Assembly: GCF_000224145.3 (NCBI RefSeq)
Contig: NC_020166.2
Span: 3,337,444-3,401,443 of the forward strand
DNA length: 64,000 nucleotides
DNA from: Ciona intestinalis
Taxonomy: Eukaryota; Chordata; Ascidiacea; Phlebobranchia; Cionidae
Direction: 5' to 3'
The notes beneath the pieces were generated by a model, which was not told the origin of the DNA, made no database searches, and worked only from the letters and a program-made list of their open reading frames with translations. Shown piece after piece: positions 24,951 through 36,877 of this stretch. Position numbers and translations under genes: made by a program. The number at the start of each line of letters is the position of its first letter. Within the stretch, counting starts at the first letter, position 1.

Positions 24951-27900
24951 TCACACCATAAAAAAGCTGTTAAGTGCTATTTTAACCACAGTAATACCGT
25001 TGCTCAATGTTGAACTTTCATCTTGCTTTGAATCTTTAGGAGAAATCATGTTGCTTATATTGACTTTCTTAGAACTTCGGAATAATTTCTCTGTGATTAG
25101 CGCTTCCTATTAATAAAAATATGTACATTCATGAGTAATATTGATATTTTTATAAAATTCATCAAATTATCAAAATTTATATGATATATTTATTCTAAAT
25201 TAAACTATTTACCTTCTTACACAAGTGTTCTTTCTGTTTTACAATTTTCCCAGCATTAAAATCAAAATCTTCAATGGATACAGAGCTTGGCGCGAGCATC
25301 GCCAATCTTGCTTTAGAACGGATTCTTACGTTTTGTGGGCTAAAAAATACAATCAAATAAATAGTACATGATTAAGTTCAAAATTAACGGCCAATAAAAC
25401 CTGTAATAATATACATCATACTGTCCAGCTGATTTTCCATGCTGGCGAACTATTTGTTCAAAATACCACCCTTCCCCAAGATCAGGACATGGGAGTTTTC
25501 CTGTCCCGTAGTAAAACAAATTTTTCTGAAAATAAAAACGAACATAAAAAGTTGGAAATATTGCTGAGCATAATTTGCTTACCGGAGGAAAACCAAGTTT
25601 TTCTCTTAGAGGAGTTTTTACTTTTGTTTTGTATTTTGGAAGGTCGCGCGTACGTTTTGTGGAAGATGTTTTGATTAGATCTAACTGATTCATAAATAAA
25701 ACTTGATCAACAGTCCCTGCATTTTTACTTGTAGGAGTTTTCTTTTCAATGGTGAAGGTTTTGGCCTGCTTATGTGAGAACGGATCCAAAAGCAAGTCGT
25801 TGCAGCCTTTTTTCTTTTTTTGTTCATAACAAATTGAGTAGCGCTTAGATGTGGATTGACTGGCATTACTACACTTGGCTGAAAAATCTATTTTATCTTT
25901 ATTAATACCTTCTTTGTTCACCTCAGGATTGCAACTATGAAGTGCTTTAGTTTCTTCAGCAAGCTGTGATGGTGTAACCTGCTTCTCAAAATTGATGGTG
26001 GTCTTATTCTGTGGACTTGTGGATTGACTGGCATTACCACACATGGCTGAAAAATCTGTTTTTTCTTCAATGATACATTCTGTGTTTACCCCAGGATTAG
26101 AATTAACATCACTTGGTGCCTGGGTTTCTTCAGTAAGCTGTGGTTTACAAACAGCAGTTGTTGATGGTATTGGTATGACCTGCCTCTCCAAATTGATGGT
26201 GTTTTTATTCTGTGGACTTGTGGATTGACTGGCATCACTACACATGGCTGAAAAATCTGTTTTTTCTTCAATAATACATTCTTTGTTTACCTCAGAATCA
26301 CAATTAACATCACTTAGTGCCTCAGTTTCTTCAGTAAGCTGTGGTTTACAAACGGGGACTGTTGATGGTATTGGTATGACCTGCTTGTCCAAATTGATGG
26401 TGTTTTTATTCTGTGGACTTGTGGATTGACTGGCATCACTACACGTGGCTGAAAAATCTGTTTTTTCTTCAATAATACATTCTTTGTTTACCTCAGAATT
26501 AGAATTAACATCATTTAGTGCCTGAGTTTCTTCAGTAAGTTGTGGTTTACAAACAGCAGTTGTTGATGGTATTGGTATGACCTGCCTCTCCAAATTGATG
26601 GTGCTTTTATTCTGTGGACTTGTGGATTGACTGGCATTACCACACATTGCTGAAAAATCTGTTTTTTCTTCAATGATACATTCTGTGTTTACCTCAGGTT
26701 TAGAGTTAACATCATGTGGTGCCTTAGTTTCTTCAGTAAGTTGTGGTTTACAAACAGGGACTGTTAATGGTATTGGTATGACCTGCTTGTCCAAATTATT
26801 GGTGTTTTTATTCCGTGGACTTGTGGATTGACTGGCATCACTACATGTGGCTGAAAAATCTGTTTTCTCTTCAATGATACATTTTTTGTTTACCTCAGAA
26901 TTAGAATTAACATTAAGCAGTGCCTGAGTTTCTTCAGCAACTGGGGGTTGTGATGGTATTGGTATGACCTGCTTGTCCAAATTAATGGTGTTTTTATTCT
27001 GTGGGCTTGAAATGTTTAAAGAAGGTCCAGCAGTAATATGAAGGGAATCTGATTCCGATTCAGTTTTTGTAAAAAGAACAGCTGAGTTGAAATCTGTTGG
27101 TTCTGAAGTATTTTCAGGGGCAGAAGCGTAGCTTTTATCTTGCCTTTTCACAGTGTAGCAGTCATTGGTATTGGAAACTTTGCACAGCGTAATGTTCAAG
27201 GGTTGAGCAGAATGATGCTTTTCATTATTCTCAATTTGCTTTATGGGGGTTTTCTGCAACAAAATACTACCATTAACTATATGTTCCTAAAAATCATGTT
27301 ACGTGCCCAAAAGTTATTAAGTACATGTACAGGTACTTTAAACACTCATACATAAAAAAATATATAAATATACATTGTATTCATTGGCGTAGCCAGAAAA
27401 AAAATAAGGGGGGTTTTTTATTCAATTTTTTTATTTATTTTATTTTTAATTTTTTTTTGGGGTTTAAAAGGGGGTGGGGGGTCGCGACCCCCTAAACCCC
27501 CTGGCTGCGCCACTGATTGTATTGTTCTTTAAGTGTAACGGTCTTGCCTTATATCCAAAATATTATTTCTTTCTTTTTTTATTAATAAATGTGCTTTTCC
27601 TACTGTTGTTTTATCGTTACTATCCGTCTTTTCGCTTTTAAAACTCTCTGGTTCTTCGTTATCGTGATTGAAAAAACAAAAAATAAGTTTCATTCTTTCA
27701 TAACAATTTAATACCTTTTTAACCGAAGTCACTTTTTTGCGACGCTTTACTGGTGGTATCTTCGAACTAGTAGTATTTTCCGGTTCTGATTTACTTCGTA
27801 AACTAAGATGAAAGTTTTCAGCTTTTCTCTTTTTTGGTGCACTACTGGGAGTGCTGTTTTTCTTGGAACGTAGTCTCATTTCCATACCCTGGTTGCTTTT

Positions 27901-27993
27901 CTTTGAAAATTTTGGAACAGAATTATCGAACATATCCTTCTTATGTTCAATAAGGTGTTGGTTGTTTCGAAATATTTCAGATTTTCTTTCCAT
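24951..27993 (-). CDS. Methyl-CpG-binding-domain protein with an internal repeat array
   Basis: Five exons: 27715-27993, 25583-27253, 25401-25525, 25213-25339, 24951-25106. All are in phase, giving 785 residues. The N-terminus is basic (MRLRSKKNS, PPVKRRKKV). Exon 2 (557 codons) carries about six repeats of roughly 67 residues rich in acidic, Ser and Thr residues (EEKTDFSA, NDASQSTSPQ-like, INLDKQVIPIPS). The MBD spans about 660-720: LPCPDLGEGWYFEQIVRQ, SAGQYDVYYYSPQNVRIRSK, then EDFDF. Arg677, Asp687, Tyr689 and Arg699 occupy the usual methyl-CpG contact positions. Only about 65 residues follow, with no glycosylase domain, so it is not a full MBD4. AATTACAG just before the ATG could be a trans-splice or UTR acceptor. 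Exact MBD subfamily is uncertain; MBD4/MeCP2-like is my best reading. Confidence 0.85.
25853..26990 (-). repeat. In-frame coding minisatellite, ~201-bp units
   Basis: GTGGATTGACTGGCATCACT-type landmarks recur near 25853, 26018, 26220, 26421, 26624 and 26825. Spacing is mostly 201-203 bp (67 codons), with one shortened unit. The frame stays open across all units. Confidence 0.9.
27382..27515. mobile_element. Short non-autonomous hAT-type element
   Basis: 134 bp with ends CATTGGCGTAGCCAG and CTGGCTGCGCCACTG (13 of 15 complementary), flanked by a perfect 8-bp duplication ATTGTATT (27374-27381 and 27516-27523). The 8-bp duplication and terminal sequence fit the hAT superfamily. It lies in intron 1 of the MBD gene. 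Confidence 0.85.
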
Positions 27994-28417
27994 TCTGTAA
28001 TTATAAAATTGCCTTAGAAATATAACATATTGATGTTATTATAAGGAACATAACTAGATTAAAACAACTTGTTACTTGTGCCTACATTTTTATTAAAATT
28101 GGCGAAATTCAATTGTCCCTACAGTAATTCAATGTATCCACGAAGGTTTTTGTAACAACACTTTTTCATTTACTAACAGATGTATCTTGGGACTTGACAT
28201 AATAAAATAGACCAGTTCTTGGACAAAAAGGAATTGTTTAAAACCCCTAACGTCGTCAAGATTCTGATAAAAATATAAATTAAAACTTTTTTGCTTGCTG
28301 AGCAAAACTAGGAAGTGTCTTGGTACAATCAATGTTTTCACTTTGGTGAGACATAAACGAAACTTATTTAACTTTGTAAAAGGGGGTAATGATCATCGTT
28401 GTAAGAAAGGTGCCTTA

Positions 28418-28482
28418 TTTCATACACCTCGGGCCCATGGCCGGTTGTGAGTTGCCACCGATGCAACTTTATAAAGAAATAT
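28418..28482 (-). mobile_element. Degenerate SINE fragment
   Basis: TTTCATACACCTCG and GAGTTGCC landmarks of the antisense tail, otherwise diverged. The remainder of 27994-28865 is AT-rich with a short TA run and nothing else supportable. Confidence 0.5.
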
Positions 28483-28865
28483 ATATATAGTTGATTTTTT
28501 ATGACTACTAATTCAATCCTTATTCAGCCGAAGTAAATACGTTAAATGTGTTATACGAGGAAAACGCCCACAATGATAGCAGCACCGAGCAGTGAACCCG
28601 ATACCCTTTAGTTTGTTCAACAACTTGCGAGTCCTACAATAAACCACAGCGCCGAGAGAGTATAGAATAAATAAAATAACAAACAAAAATGATTTTTAAG
28701 ATATAAAGTAAAAACTAAAATTAAACCACACAAGCATATAAAGTATATATATATACAGTTTGTTAAATAAACATGAGGTTTTAAATTTTATAAATAACAA
28801 TCAAACAATTTGGTACTTTGAAGCTAAATACAGCAAACTAAACTGTAACTCAAACCTTTAAATTC

Positions 28866-29560
28866 GGTGCTTATTGATCTCGTTATTTCAGCGCGCCTCC
28901 GAAGCTGGTACACATTTGCGTCAGCATTGCACTACAGCATTCGCGCGATAACACGCAGACGAAACAACAAAATAGCTTACTTTAAAGAGAAAGCCACTCG
29001 CTCGCTCCTTGCTCCCGATTCTCGTTTTATGGTAATGTCTGGCCAAAGGAGAGAGAGCACAGTAACTGGTTCTCTTTCATTCTCTTAGCCATGTAAGGAG
29101 TCCAGCGGATACCACAGTGGCGCCTTCCTGCTGTGTTCAATGTACAAAGATCAAACTGATGGATACCTTATCGTGGTTATAAGAGCAGCCATGTGAATAT
29201 GTTACTTCAGTATGCAGTTTAATCACGGTAAACTAAAATAGAGCACTATAGTTTAACATTGTGTAAGAAAATACAATGCGTACGCGTTTCTGTTTTACTG
29301 CCCCTGCTTCTACTGTGTGTTTTTTTATTGTGAGAAGTTTTCCTCTCACTTGCTTAAAAAGAGGAGTAGAAAACAAAGCCACAGAAACCACTTTGTATGA
29401 CTCATAGGTTCTTACAAGGTACAAACTGCACTGAGGCGTAAAAGACATTGAGTTAATTGGGTTTTCCCCTTCCAGTTTTCTTTCTTCATGTTGTATATTT
29501 TTGCTGCAACTGTAAGCCGATGTATCTTCGACCAGTTTGCATGGACACAACTTAGATCAT
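28866..29560. other. GC-richer block between divergent genes
   Basis: Noticeably less AT-rich than the flanks, with several open stretches on both strands (for example 28867-29088 plus and 29233-29550 minus). None matches a family I know. It lies between the MBD gene (-) and GRTP1 (+), so 5' UTR exons or promoter elements are likely contents. Confidence 0.35.
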
Positions 29561-29567
29561 TGGCTTT

Positions 29568-29750
29568 TCATGATGTGCCCATGTATTCACACTGTAAGAT
29601 TGTAAATGAGTCACGTGGTGGTTGTTGTGCTAGTGGTATAGACTTGTACATTTGAACTGTTTTTATAAATGGGTCAGTCGTGCCTTTCACGTTATGAGTG
29701 TAAATAGCTTGATCAAGGAGAGGTAATTTACGCTTATATAGTTCGGTCAT
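29568..29750 (-). CDS. Possible small intronless protein, 60 residues
   Basis: ATG to TGA frame facing away from GRTP1 and about 220 bp from its start. The composition (MTELYKRKLPLLDQAIYTHN, AQQPPRDSF) is less skewed than random AT-rich frames. No homology is recognised and no nearby poly(A) signal or splice evidence is seen, so chance is quite possible. Confidence 0.2.
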   Translation of the reverse strand: MTELYKRKLPLLDQAIYTHNVKGTTDPFIKTVQMYKSIPLAQQPPRDSFTILQCEYMGTS

Positions 29751-29967
29751 GTTATTCTATATAATAATATTCAAGCCTTTGTAGTTTCTTTCCTTGTCTT
29801 TCATTCATTGATTCATATGGTAATTAATATGCACAAGCACAATGATCAATGGACCAAAGAATATAAAACAAGTTTGCTTTTTTAGAAAAATGTTTATTTC
29901 ATTGTAAATAAGTTAAAGTGTAGTATTTGTTAATGTATGACATGCTATGCAAAATACAGCAGTCAAC

Positions 29968-32900
29968 ATGAATGGCAAGAATACCTCAACAGTGGGAAAA
30001 TTAAGGTAAGTGAATAAATCTGTCAGTATTTTGTAACAGAGTTAAACAATAGGGTCCCTAATAGAACCAAATGTTGCATTTAACTTGTGTATAAGGATCT
30101 GTAATGGCATTGTTTCAAGCTAATGATCTTACAAGTTTATCAATTCCATCAAGTTTGTGTCAACCATTCTAAATTACTTTTGTGTAATGGTAAAAGATAC
30201 GACATGTTTGCACAGAACTGAGCTATTTAATATTTATTTAATTTATTTTGGTCTCTCTTTAAAACCACCGCCAAACCAAGTGATTTGATAAAATAGTTGA
30301 AATATCTGTACAATACAGGGTAACCACATTAAAATCTTTTATGACCAATAAACACAAAGTATCCTCGTCGACATAAATTATTTGCAACCTTATTTGCTAA
30401 ACAAATTTTGTCTGTGTTTAGCGGACAAATCTATGTGCTTTAATATAAACAAAAACGCTATTTTATTTCAGTAAAGTTGACCCACATGGATTTGAAAGGG
30501 GCGATGACTTTGATTATGCAACATATGAACAGTTTGAATCTGAATACCTCACTGTATTAGCACACCGGACCATGCGTTGGGATAAAATGATGAAAAATGG
30601 AACAAAAATGAAAATAACAGATGGAGGGGCAGGTGTATACATTTTTCCATGATTTTTTATTTTAAAAAAATTTAAATGGCGGGTATTGCTTAAATTCATA
30701 ATGTCAAACCTAAAATCTCATCGCTTAAAGCAAGCAATATATATGTGCTCTGGATCTGCATGTTAGTATTGCCATCTAACATCAGGGTAAAAGCCATTTT
30801 GTAGGTGTACCATGTACTGTAAACTATGGAGCGAAAACACATGATATTTTTGGGCTGACATGGGCATTGCTAAAATTCCAACTAGGGGGACAAGTATATG
30901 ATTTTTTTCATTGCTGTAATATTTATAGACTATAGTTTTCGACACACATTGTTTTTATTCTTTTATATCTTAGTTAAAAGATTCTGCAGAAAAGGCATCC
31001 CATCAAGCTATAGACCAATGGTATGTCATATTGTTTTGCTAACACTTTTGATTGTCAAACTAAATTAATAAAAGAAAATTTATATAAAGAAGCTAGAGAA
31101 AGCAGATTTATATATATATATATATATATAATCAGTTTCTTTTTTTGTTTATTTTTTTATTTTAAATTTTGTTGCAATTTGTTGCACAATAGTAGGTAAC
31201 TACACACTCTGGTTAATTAAAGCATAAACCTGTGTAAATAAATCATTTATAGAAACTGTATTATTACTCCAAAAATGGCTCTGTTAATTTGGTATTGGCT
31301 ATTGGGATTTTCAAATAACATCCTTGGTATTTTAGGTTTGGATGAATCTTAGCGGAGCCCAAGAAAAGATGGGAAATAGTTTAGATTTGTATGAAAAATT
31401 ACTCGAAACAGGTAAATTTACCAAAGTTATTGATATTGTAAGCACATTTAATATACATGTATACCCAAAAAAAGCAAATGATGTAACCCTAAAACCTAAT
31501 TTTGTGTAGATTTGACATTTCATCTGATTGCAGGTGTTTAACTGTGTTGAGTCTAAATAGAAAGTAAATTTAATAGAAATATTATATATACATAAATATA
31601 TATATATATATATATATCCTTTATCACGTAATTTTCATATATTCTGATCATGTTTTAAAGTTTAAACAATTACCAACTGTCTATTAGAGTCGTGGGAATA
31701 CGGTTTATTATTTCTTTGAATGTTCTTTGTTTATTAAAAGAATGTATGATAAAATAGAAAGAAAAGTTATCCCATCTTCCCCCACCCTACTACATATATA
31801 AAGATATTGTTTTTGACAAAGATTATGGTTTAGGTTGCTCAAATGATCTTGAATTGATTGAATTAATCAAAACTGACCTGGATCGAACTTTCCCTGATAA
31901 CGTTTATTTCAATTCTAAAATGGGAGACGACAAACGACAATCACTCTACAACATTCTGCTTGCTTATGGAAGAAGAAGTCCCGAAGTTGGTTATTGTCAG
32001 GTTAGTTACTTTTTAAAATAAACTGTTCGGCGATGCGACAAAGTGGTTAGCGGCAGCATCCTCCTTATTTAGAGGTAGTCACTCACAAAGTAACGTACAT
32101 GGTACCTCGTAAGCTGGCATGAGGTGTATGAAACAGAATATAAAGCAAGTTACATTCATTCACCTAACTAAAGCATTTCAAAACATTTTAATTATTGGAT
32201 TTTTCAAATAAACCTTGACAGCTGTGTACTCAACAACTGATTTCTTTAAAGAACTTTTTCTTGTTGTTTATTGTGTACAATTGTAGCTTTGTAGGGTGGG
32301 GTAAGATGGGACACCTTTTCATTCTATTTTCTCGTTCCATTTGGTGGTAAACAAAACCATTTAAAGAATTTTAAAAATGTACCTTACGACTCCCATAGAT
32401 GATTGGTAATTGAAAACACAATCAGAATATTTGAGTTTTATGTGCTGAAGGTGTCCCATCTTACCCCGCAGTAGTCTTCTTACCGACTCTACCTGATTTG
32501 CTTACTTTGTATTTTAAAAAATAAATTACCCCAAAATAAATAGGCTGTGATGGGTCAAGTGTTACTGTACTCTGATGGGTCAAGTGTTACTGTAAGCTTG
32601 TGGTAATGCCACTCATCTGACATTACCCCAACTCCCCAAGTACTGTGTGATTCTTAATTATGTTAAATATTCTACATGCATATTTCTCACACTTTTGTGT
32701 GTTTAGTAATTCAATAACAATCTGCAATATATTTTTATGATATTTTTTAGAATTTTGATTAATTTTAGGGAATAAACTACGTAGCAGCATTAATCTTGCT
32801 GGTTGTAAAAGATGAAGAAAAGTCATTTTGGTTGCTGAGCACGTTATTAGATGATATATTACCTCATTACTACACCAAATCAATGGTCAGTCTCAGGGCG

Positions 32901-35620
32901 GAGTTTAAAGTATTAGAAGACCTTGTAAGGTAAATTGAAATTGGTTGCTGGTTTCTACTATTATTTTATTTTTAAACAGTCTAGAAGTGTATACACTGCT
33001 TCACTCACAGTCATCTTAAACGGAGATCAGATTCATTTTGGCGATAAATTTCACTTATCAACATGTTTTTAGGTCTTTACTCATTATGAATGTAACTTGT
33101 TTTATCCTGGTGTGGCCAGCAGGCCAGATAATGACAGTTGTTATAACATGGGTGTTCTGTTTCATACACCTCATGCCAACTTACAAGTTACCATGTATGT
33201 TACTTTGTGCGTGATTTTTTTATGTGTGGCAGTGTGGCTGATAATTTGGGCCAAGCCATTAGTGACCACTGGATTGGAGCAATTGTCGTTAGGGGCTTGC
33301 CTAAGAAAGCATACGCCGACAATAGTAGCAGCCACGAGACATCTACCCATTACCTCTGGGTTACAGCTTTTATAGGCTGATACCTTTCCCAACTGTGCCA
33401 TGGCCCCAAAAATTATACCTATATTATATGTTTTATTCCAGACTTCAAATAATACTTTTCCAGATATACTGCATTGTTAAATAACTTCTGTATTCCTACT
33501 AATAGTAACATTTAGTGTTGTGGTCTTGTAAAAAATTGTGCTAGGTGCAGTGTCAGCTTTATTATAATTGCCTATCAATTACCATATTAGGAGTAGTGGT
33601 CAAATCTGATTAAAAATTGCAATGTAATCAGAACCCTTATCAAGCTAATTCAAAACATGCAAGTATTGCAAAGCAATCCATTTTCTTGTAAAGTATATGT
33701 TTGGTCATAAAACCCACTGTTAATCGACAAGCCTTTATTTACTGATCCTACCCTATGAACTTCTATAAATATTCAGGGCATATGTTTTGTATTAATATTA
33801 GCCTATTTGTCCTGTACTTGATTTACACTTTTCTTAATTCGTGCCTATAATACAGGCTGCCCTGCTGTGCCTCAATAAGCTTTTTATATTTATACGTTCA
33901 ATACAAAAACGCAGGACACAACAGACGATGTTATGTCAGCCCTACTGTGATGTAATGGCCTATGGCCGATACCAAAAATAAATAAAAAACTATTTGTAAC
34001 ACTATAAAATTTGTCAAACCAGCAAAAGTATCTAAAATGTCAACAAGTTATCAATGAAACTCTATATACTTTTATAAATATTCAGTGCACAAGTTTTCAT
34101 ATTAGCCTAAAACATTTGTGAAACAGGCAAAAATATCCTGAATGTCAACAAGTTATGGATGAAGCAAAAGTCCCGTGGATGCTCGTTGCTTCAAAGTGGT
34201 TTATTTGTCTTTTTATTGATGTCATTCCTATTGAGGTAATATTTTTGATCATCACGTTTAAGTAAACAAAATCACATTTGTAGTATGTTGATCTAAATGT
34301 AAGAAAATGTTTTTATTATGCATATGTACTGTTTTTCTAAAAGTAATCATACTGATATCCATAAAAAAATAATGTATGTAATATTGTGTACAAAAGTCGC
34401 TATATAACATACACTTAGAGCTAAATTTATTCACAATCTGTTTAATGTTTGCAAATTTTGATATTGTTTTGTATTAATCACAAGACGAACCCAACAATTA
34501 CTAAGTTTTAATAAGGTGTTTGAACTTTGTAATGAAAGCACATTTCGTCAGCTGATTATAATTGGGGTCTGTATTGTTATTTGTAATGACATTACTCAAA
34601 AACAACGTAATCAGTATAATAGCTTTATAACAGGCAAACCACATATGGTATTTATACTTAGTAAACGACTTCTTTGTGTCAAACAACAAAATTTTGATGT
34701 TTTAACTATTATACAAATTGTACATAACACTGGAAAAAAAGAGAATTAAAACAATGGAAACTAACAATACAGTTCCTTGTAAAGTTTTTATTCTAGACTT
34801 ATTAAATAATACAGAATTATTAGTTTGCAATGTTCTAATAACGAATATCGGTATATTTATTTCATCCAGCACCAAGCGGTAGCTTAAATGATTCAGTATT
34901 TGCTTATTTGCCGTGTTGGTGATACTATACAATATACATCATTAAATGGTAATCTAAATCTGGTTTAATTCTACAGACAGTACTGAGGATATGGGATTGC
35001 CTATTTGTTGAAGGGTCAAAGATTTTGATGAGAGCAGCACTTTGTATTATACATAAGAACCAAGAGAAGCTAAAAGCTTGTAGAAATATGCCAGAGATTG
35101 TAACTTTGTTTAAAAATATTCAAAATGATACTGCTATGCTTCGTTGCCATGATTTTATGAAGGTATGCTAATATTTACGAAAATAATAATTTATGAACTT
35201 CGCTGAAAAATATAAAACTTTTATAAAACTTTGCAAATTACAAAATTGGGGAATTTTCCCACATTTGGGAATCACTTTTCTAGGAGATTAATTTAATACA
35301 AAGCGAAACCTTACATTAACACCTTCACCATTTGGCATTTATCTTCATTCTTCACATTATATTAATATAACACATGGTAACTTGTAAGCTGGCATGAGGT
35401 GTATAAAACAGAACACCCATGTTATAATGACCGTCGTTTTTTAGCCACACGAGGATAAACCAAGATTCAATCAATCAAAATAATAATTAATAATTATGCC
35501 AATAAGTTGTTAATATAATAAACAAAACTATTTCAGAATTGCTTTGAAACCACCAACCCGCTCTCAAAGTCAGAAATACGGAAGCTCAGAGTAAAACATA
35601 CAGAAACTTTAAAGCAATAA
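29968..35620 (+). CDS. GRTP1: Growth hormone-regulated TBC protein 1 (RabGAP)
   Basis: Nine exons: 29968-30005, 30472-30632, 30974-31020, 31336-31411, 31834-32000, 32769-32929, 34127-34235, 34977-35162, 35537-35620. All junctions are in phase, giving 342 residues (human 336). DPHGFERGDDFDYATYEQF matches the family N-terminus. The TBC domain follows with VKRFCRKGIPSSYRP, the arginine-finger motif IKTDLDRTFPDN (Arg125), the glutamine-finger motif GYCQGINY (Gln163), FWLLSTLLDDILPHYY, and SKWFICLFIDVIPIETVLRI followed by WDCLFVEGSKI. TBC proteins stimulate GTP hydrolysis by Rab GTPases in membrane traffic. Both catalytic fingers are intact. Introns carry MITEs and SINEs. ATTAAA at 35795-35800 may be the poly(A) signal. 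Confidence 0.95.
31618..31794. mobile_element. MITE copy 8, left end lost
   Basis: The interior and right terminal repeat are kept; the left end is replaced by a TA run. GRTP1 intron 4. Confidence 0.75.
32028..32162 (+). mobile_element. SINE with internal deletion
   Basis: The tRNA-like head is joined directly to the tail, with about 150 bp missing between. GRTP1 intron 5. Confidence 0.7.
32290..32474. mobile_element. MITE copy 9
   Basis: Complete, with well kept ends. GRTP1 intron 5. Confidence 0.8.
33087..33407 (-). mobile_element. Full-length SINE
   Basis: All segments from tail to tRNA-like head are present. GRTP1 intron 6. An open frame inside it is an accident. Confidence 0.8.
35371..35478 (+). 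mobile_element. SINE tail fragment
   Basis: Tail half only, in the last GRTP1 intron. Confidence 0.7.
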
Positions 35621-35794
35621 GATTCAGTCTTACTAATGTGGTTTTATATAATTTTAACTTTTAGTTTTCAGTGGTTGTAACTTTTATGTTGGTTTTATTT
35701 TTAATGTGCAATTTTAAATACATCTTTATATCTTCATTTAATTTAAGAATAATTATTTTTATTCTTTTTTATATGTAATTTTTTCATATGTAAT

Positions 35795-35800
35795 ATTAAA
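35795..35800 (+). terminator. Candidate poly(A) signal of GRTP1
   Basis: ATTAAA variant 175 bp after the stop codon. No AATAAA is nearer. Confidence 0.4.
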
Positions 35801-35934
35801 GAATTTGAAGTATGGTGCTTTATTAATGTCGGATATTTTAACTATATTAATTGTCGTCTGTGGGACTTGTATTTTCTTGTGCAAGACCCTTGACATTTAT
35901 TGCTCTAAATTCCTACCATAAAAAGGCAGAAACC

Positions 35935-36058
35935 AGTAACTCACAAAGTTATCTACATGGTAACTCCAAACTCATAAGCAGGTATATAAGACCATGTGTT
36001 ATATTGACCGTTTCTCCCACGCCATGTAAGGATAAACAAGTGTCTTCGTTCATTAACT
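35935..36058 (+). mobile_element. SINE tail fragment
   Basis: Tail half, diverged. The following stretch to 36649 is AT-rich and unrecognised. Confidence 0.6.
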
Positions 36059-36649
36059 ATTAAACATTCTCATTCCATGTTAATAATATCTATGAGTTTA
36101 AGATGTTGCAAAAGTTACTTATACATTTTTATGTTTAAATGCATCTCCAGTTTTTATAGCACACTTAATGATATATTTAGTAGTGATGTTAGGTCATACA
36201 GATAAAAAAAACTCTTTTCTAGATTTTTTTCGTGTAGTTTATTAATGTGTAAGTGTTTAATTCACAATAACAGCATAATAAGATCAGACTGCACATGGAA
36301 AACTTAACTGATTCGACCTGTTTAGCAAAATACAGCTATAAATAAATGTTTTAATTAGTTACTGTGCGATTTTAAGGTGTTGCAATATTTTGATTTTTTA
36401 TAAACAAACCCTGTGTTTTTCATATATAATGGATATCATTCCAATTCTGTTATTGTTATGTTGTGTGCATCATAAATTTAAAGGTTGCAATATTTTGTAC
36501 CATTTCCATAAAAAATGTTTAAACCTTAATTCAATAAAGATATACATATATATATATAAACAATTTTACAGCAAAAGTTAGTGTGTTGTTTAGTGTTCGG
36601 CTGTTGAGGTAATGTTAGATGTTTACACAAATATTCTGTACTTGTAGTA

Positions 36650-36842
36650 TAGTAGGTGGGGTAAGATGGGACACTTTTTATTCAATTTTCTTTTCCTATT
36701 TGGTAGTAAACAAAGAACATTCAAAGAATTATAAAACCGTATCCTCACGACTACCATGGACCGTTGTTAATTGTTTTAAACACGATCAGGATATTTGGAT
36801 ATTATGTGCTAAAGGTGTCCCATCTTCACCCACGGTACTCTA
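36650..36842. mobile_element. MITE copy 10
   Basis: Complete copy about 35 bp beyond the ABRA stop codon, so it may lie in the ABRA 3' UTR. Confidence 0.8.
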
Positions 36843-36877
36843 TAAAATATTGCCAAAGTTATGCATTTATCATGACG

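Noticed and set aside
29233-29550. 105-codon minus-strand frame
   Set aside because: It has no recognised similarity, its first codons need a non-ATG start, and no exon structure supports it. Noted only as part of the GC-richer block.
33097-33375. 92-codon frame
   Set aside because: Entirely inside a full-length SINE.
34516-34749. 77-codon frame in a GRTP1 intron
   Set aside because: Lies fully in the intron between in-phase TBC exons, with no recognisable motif.
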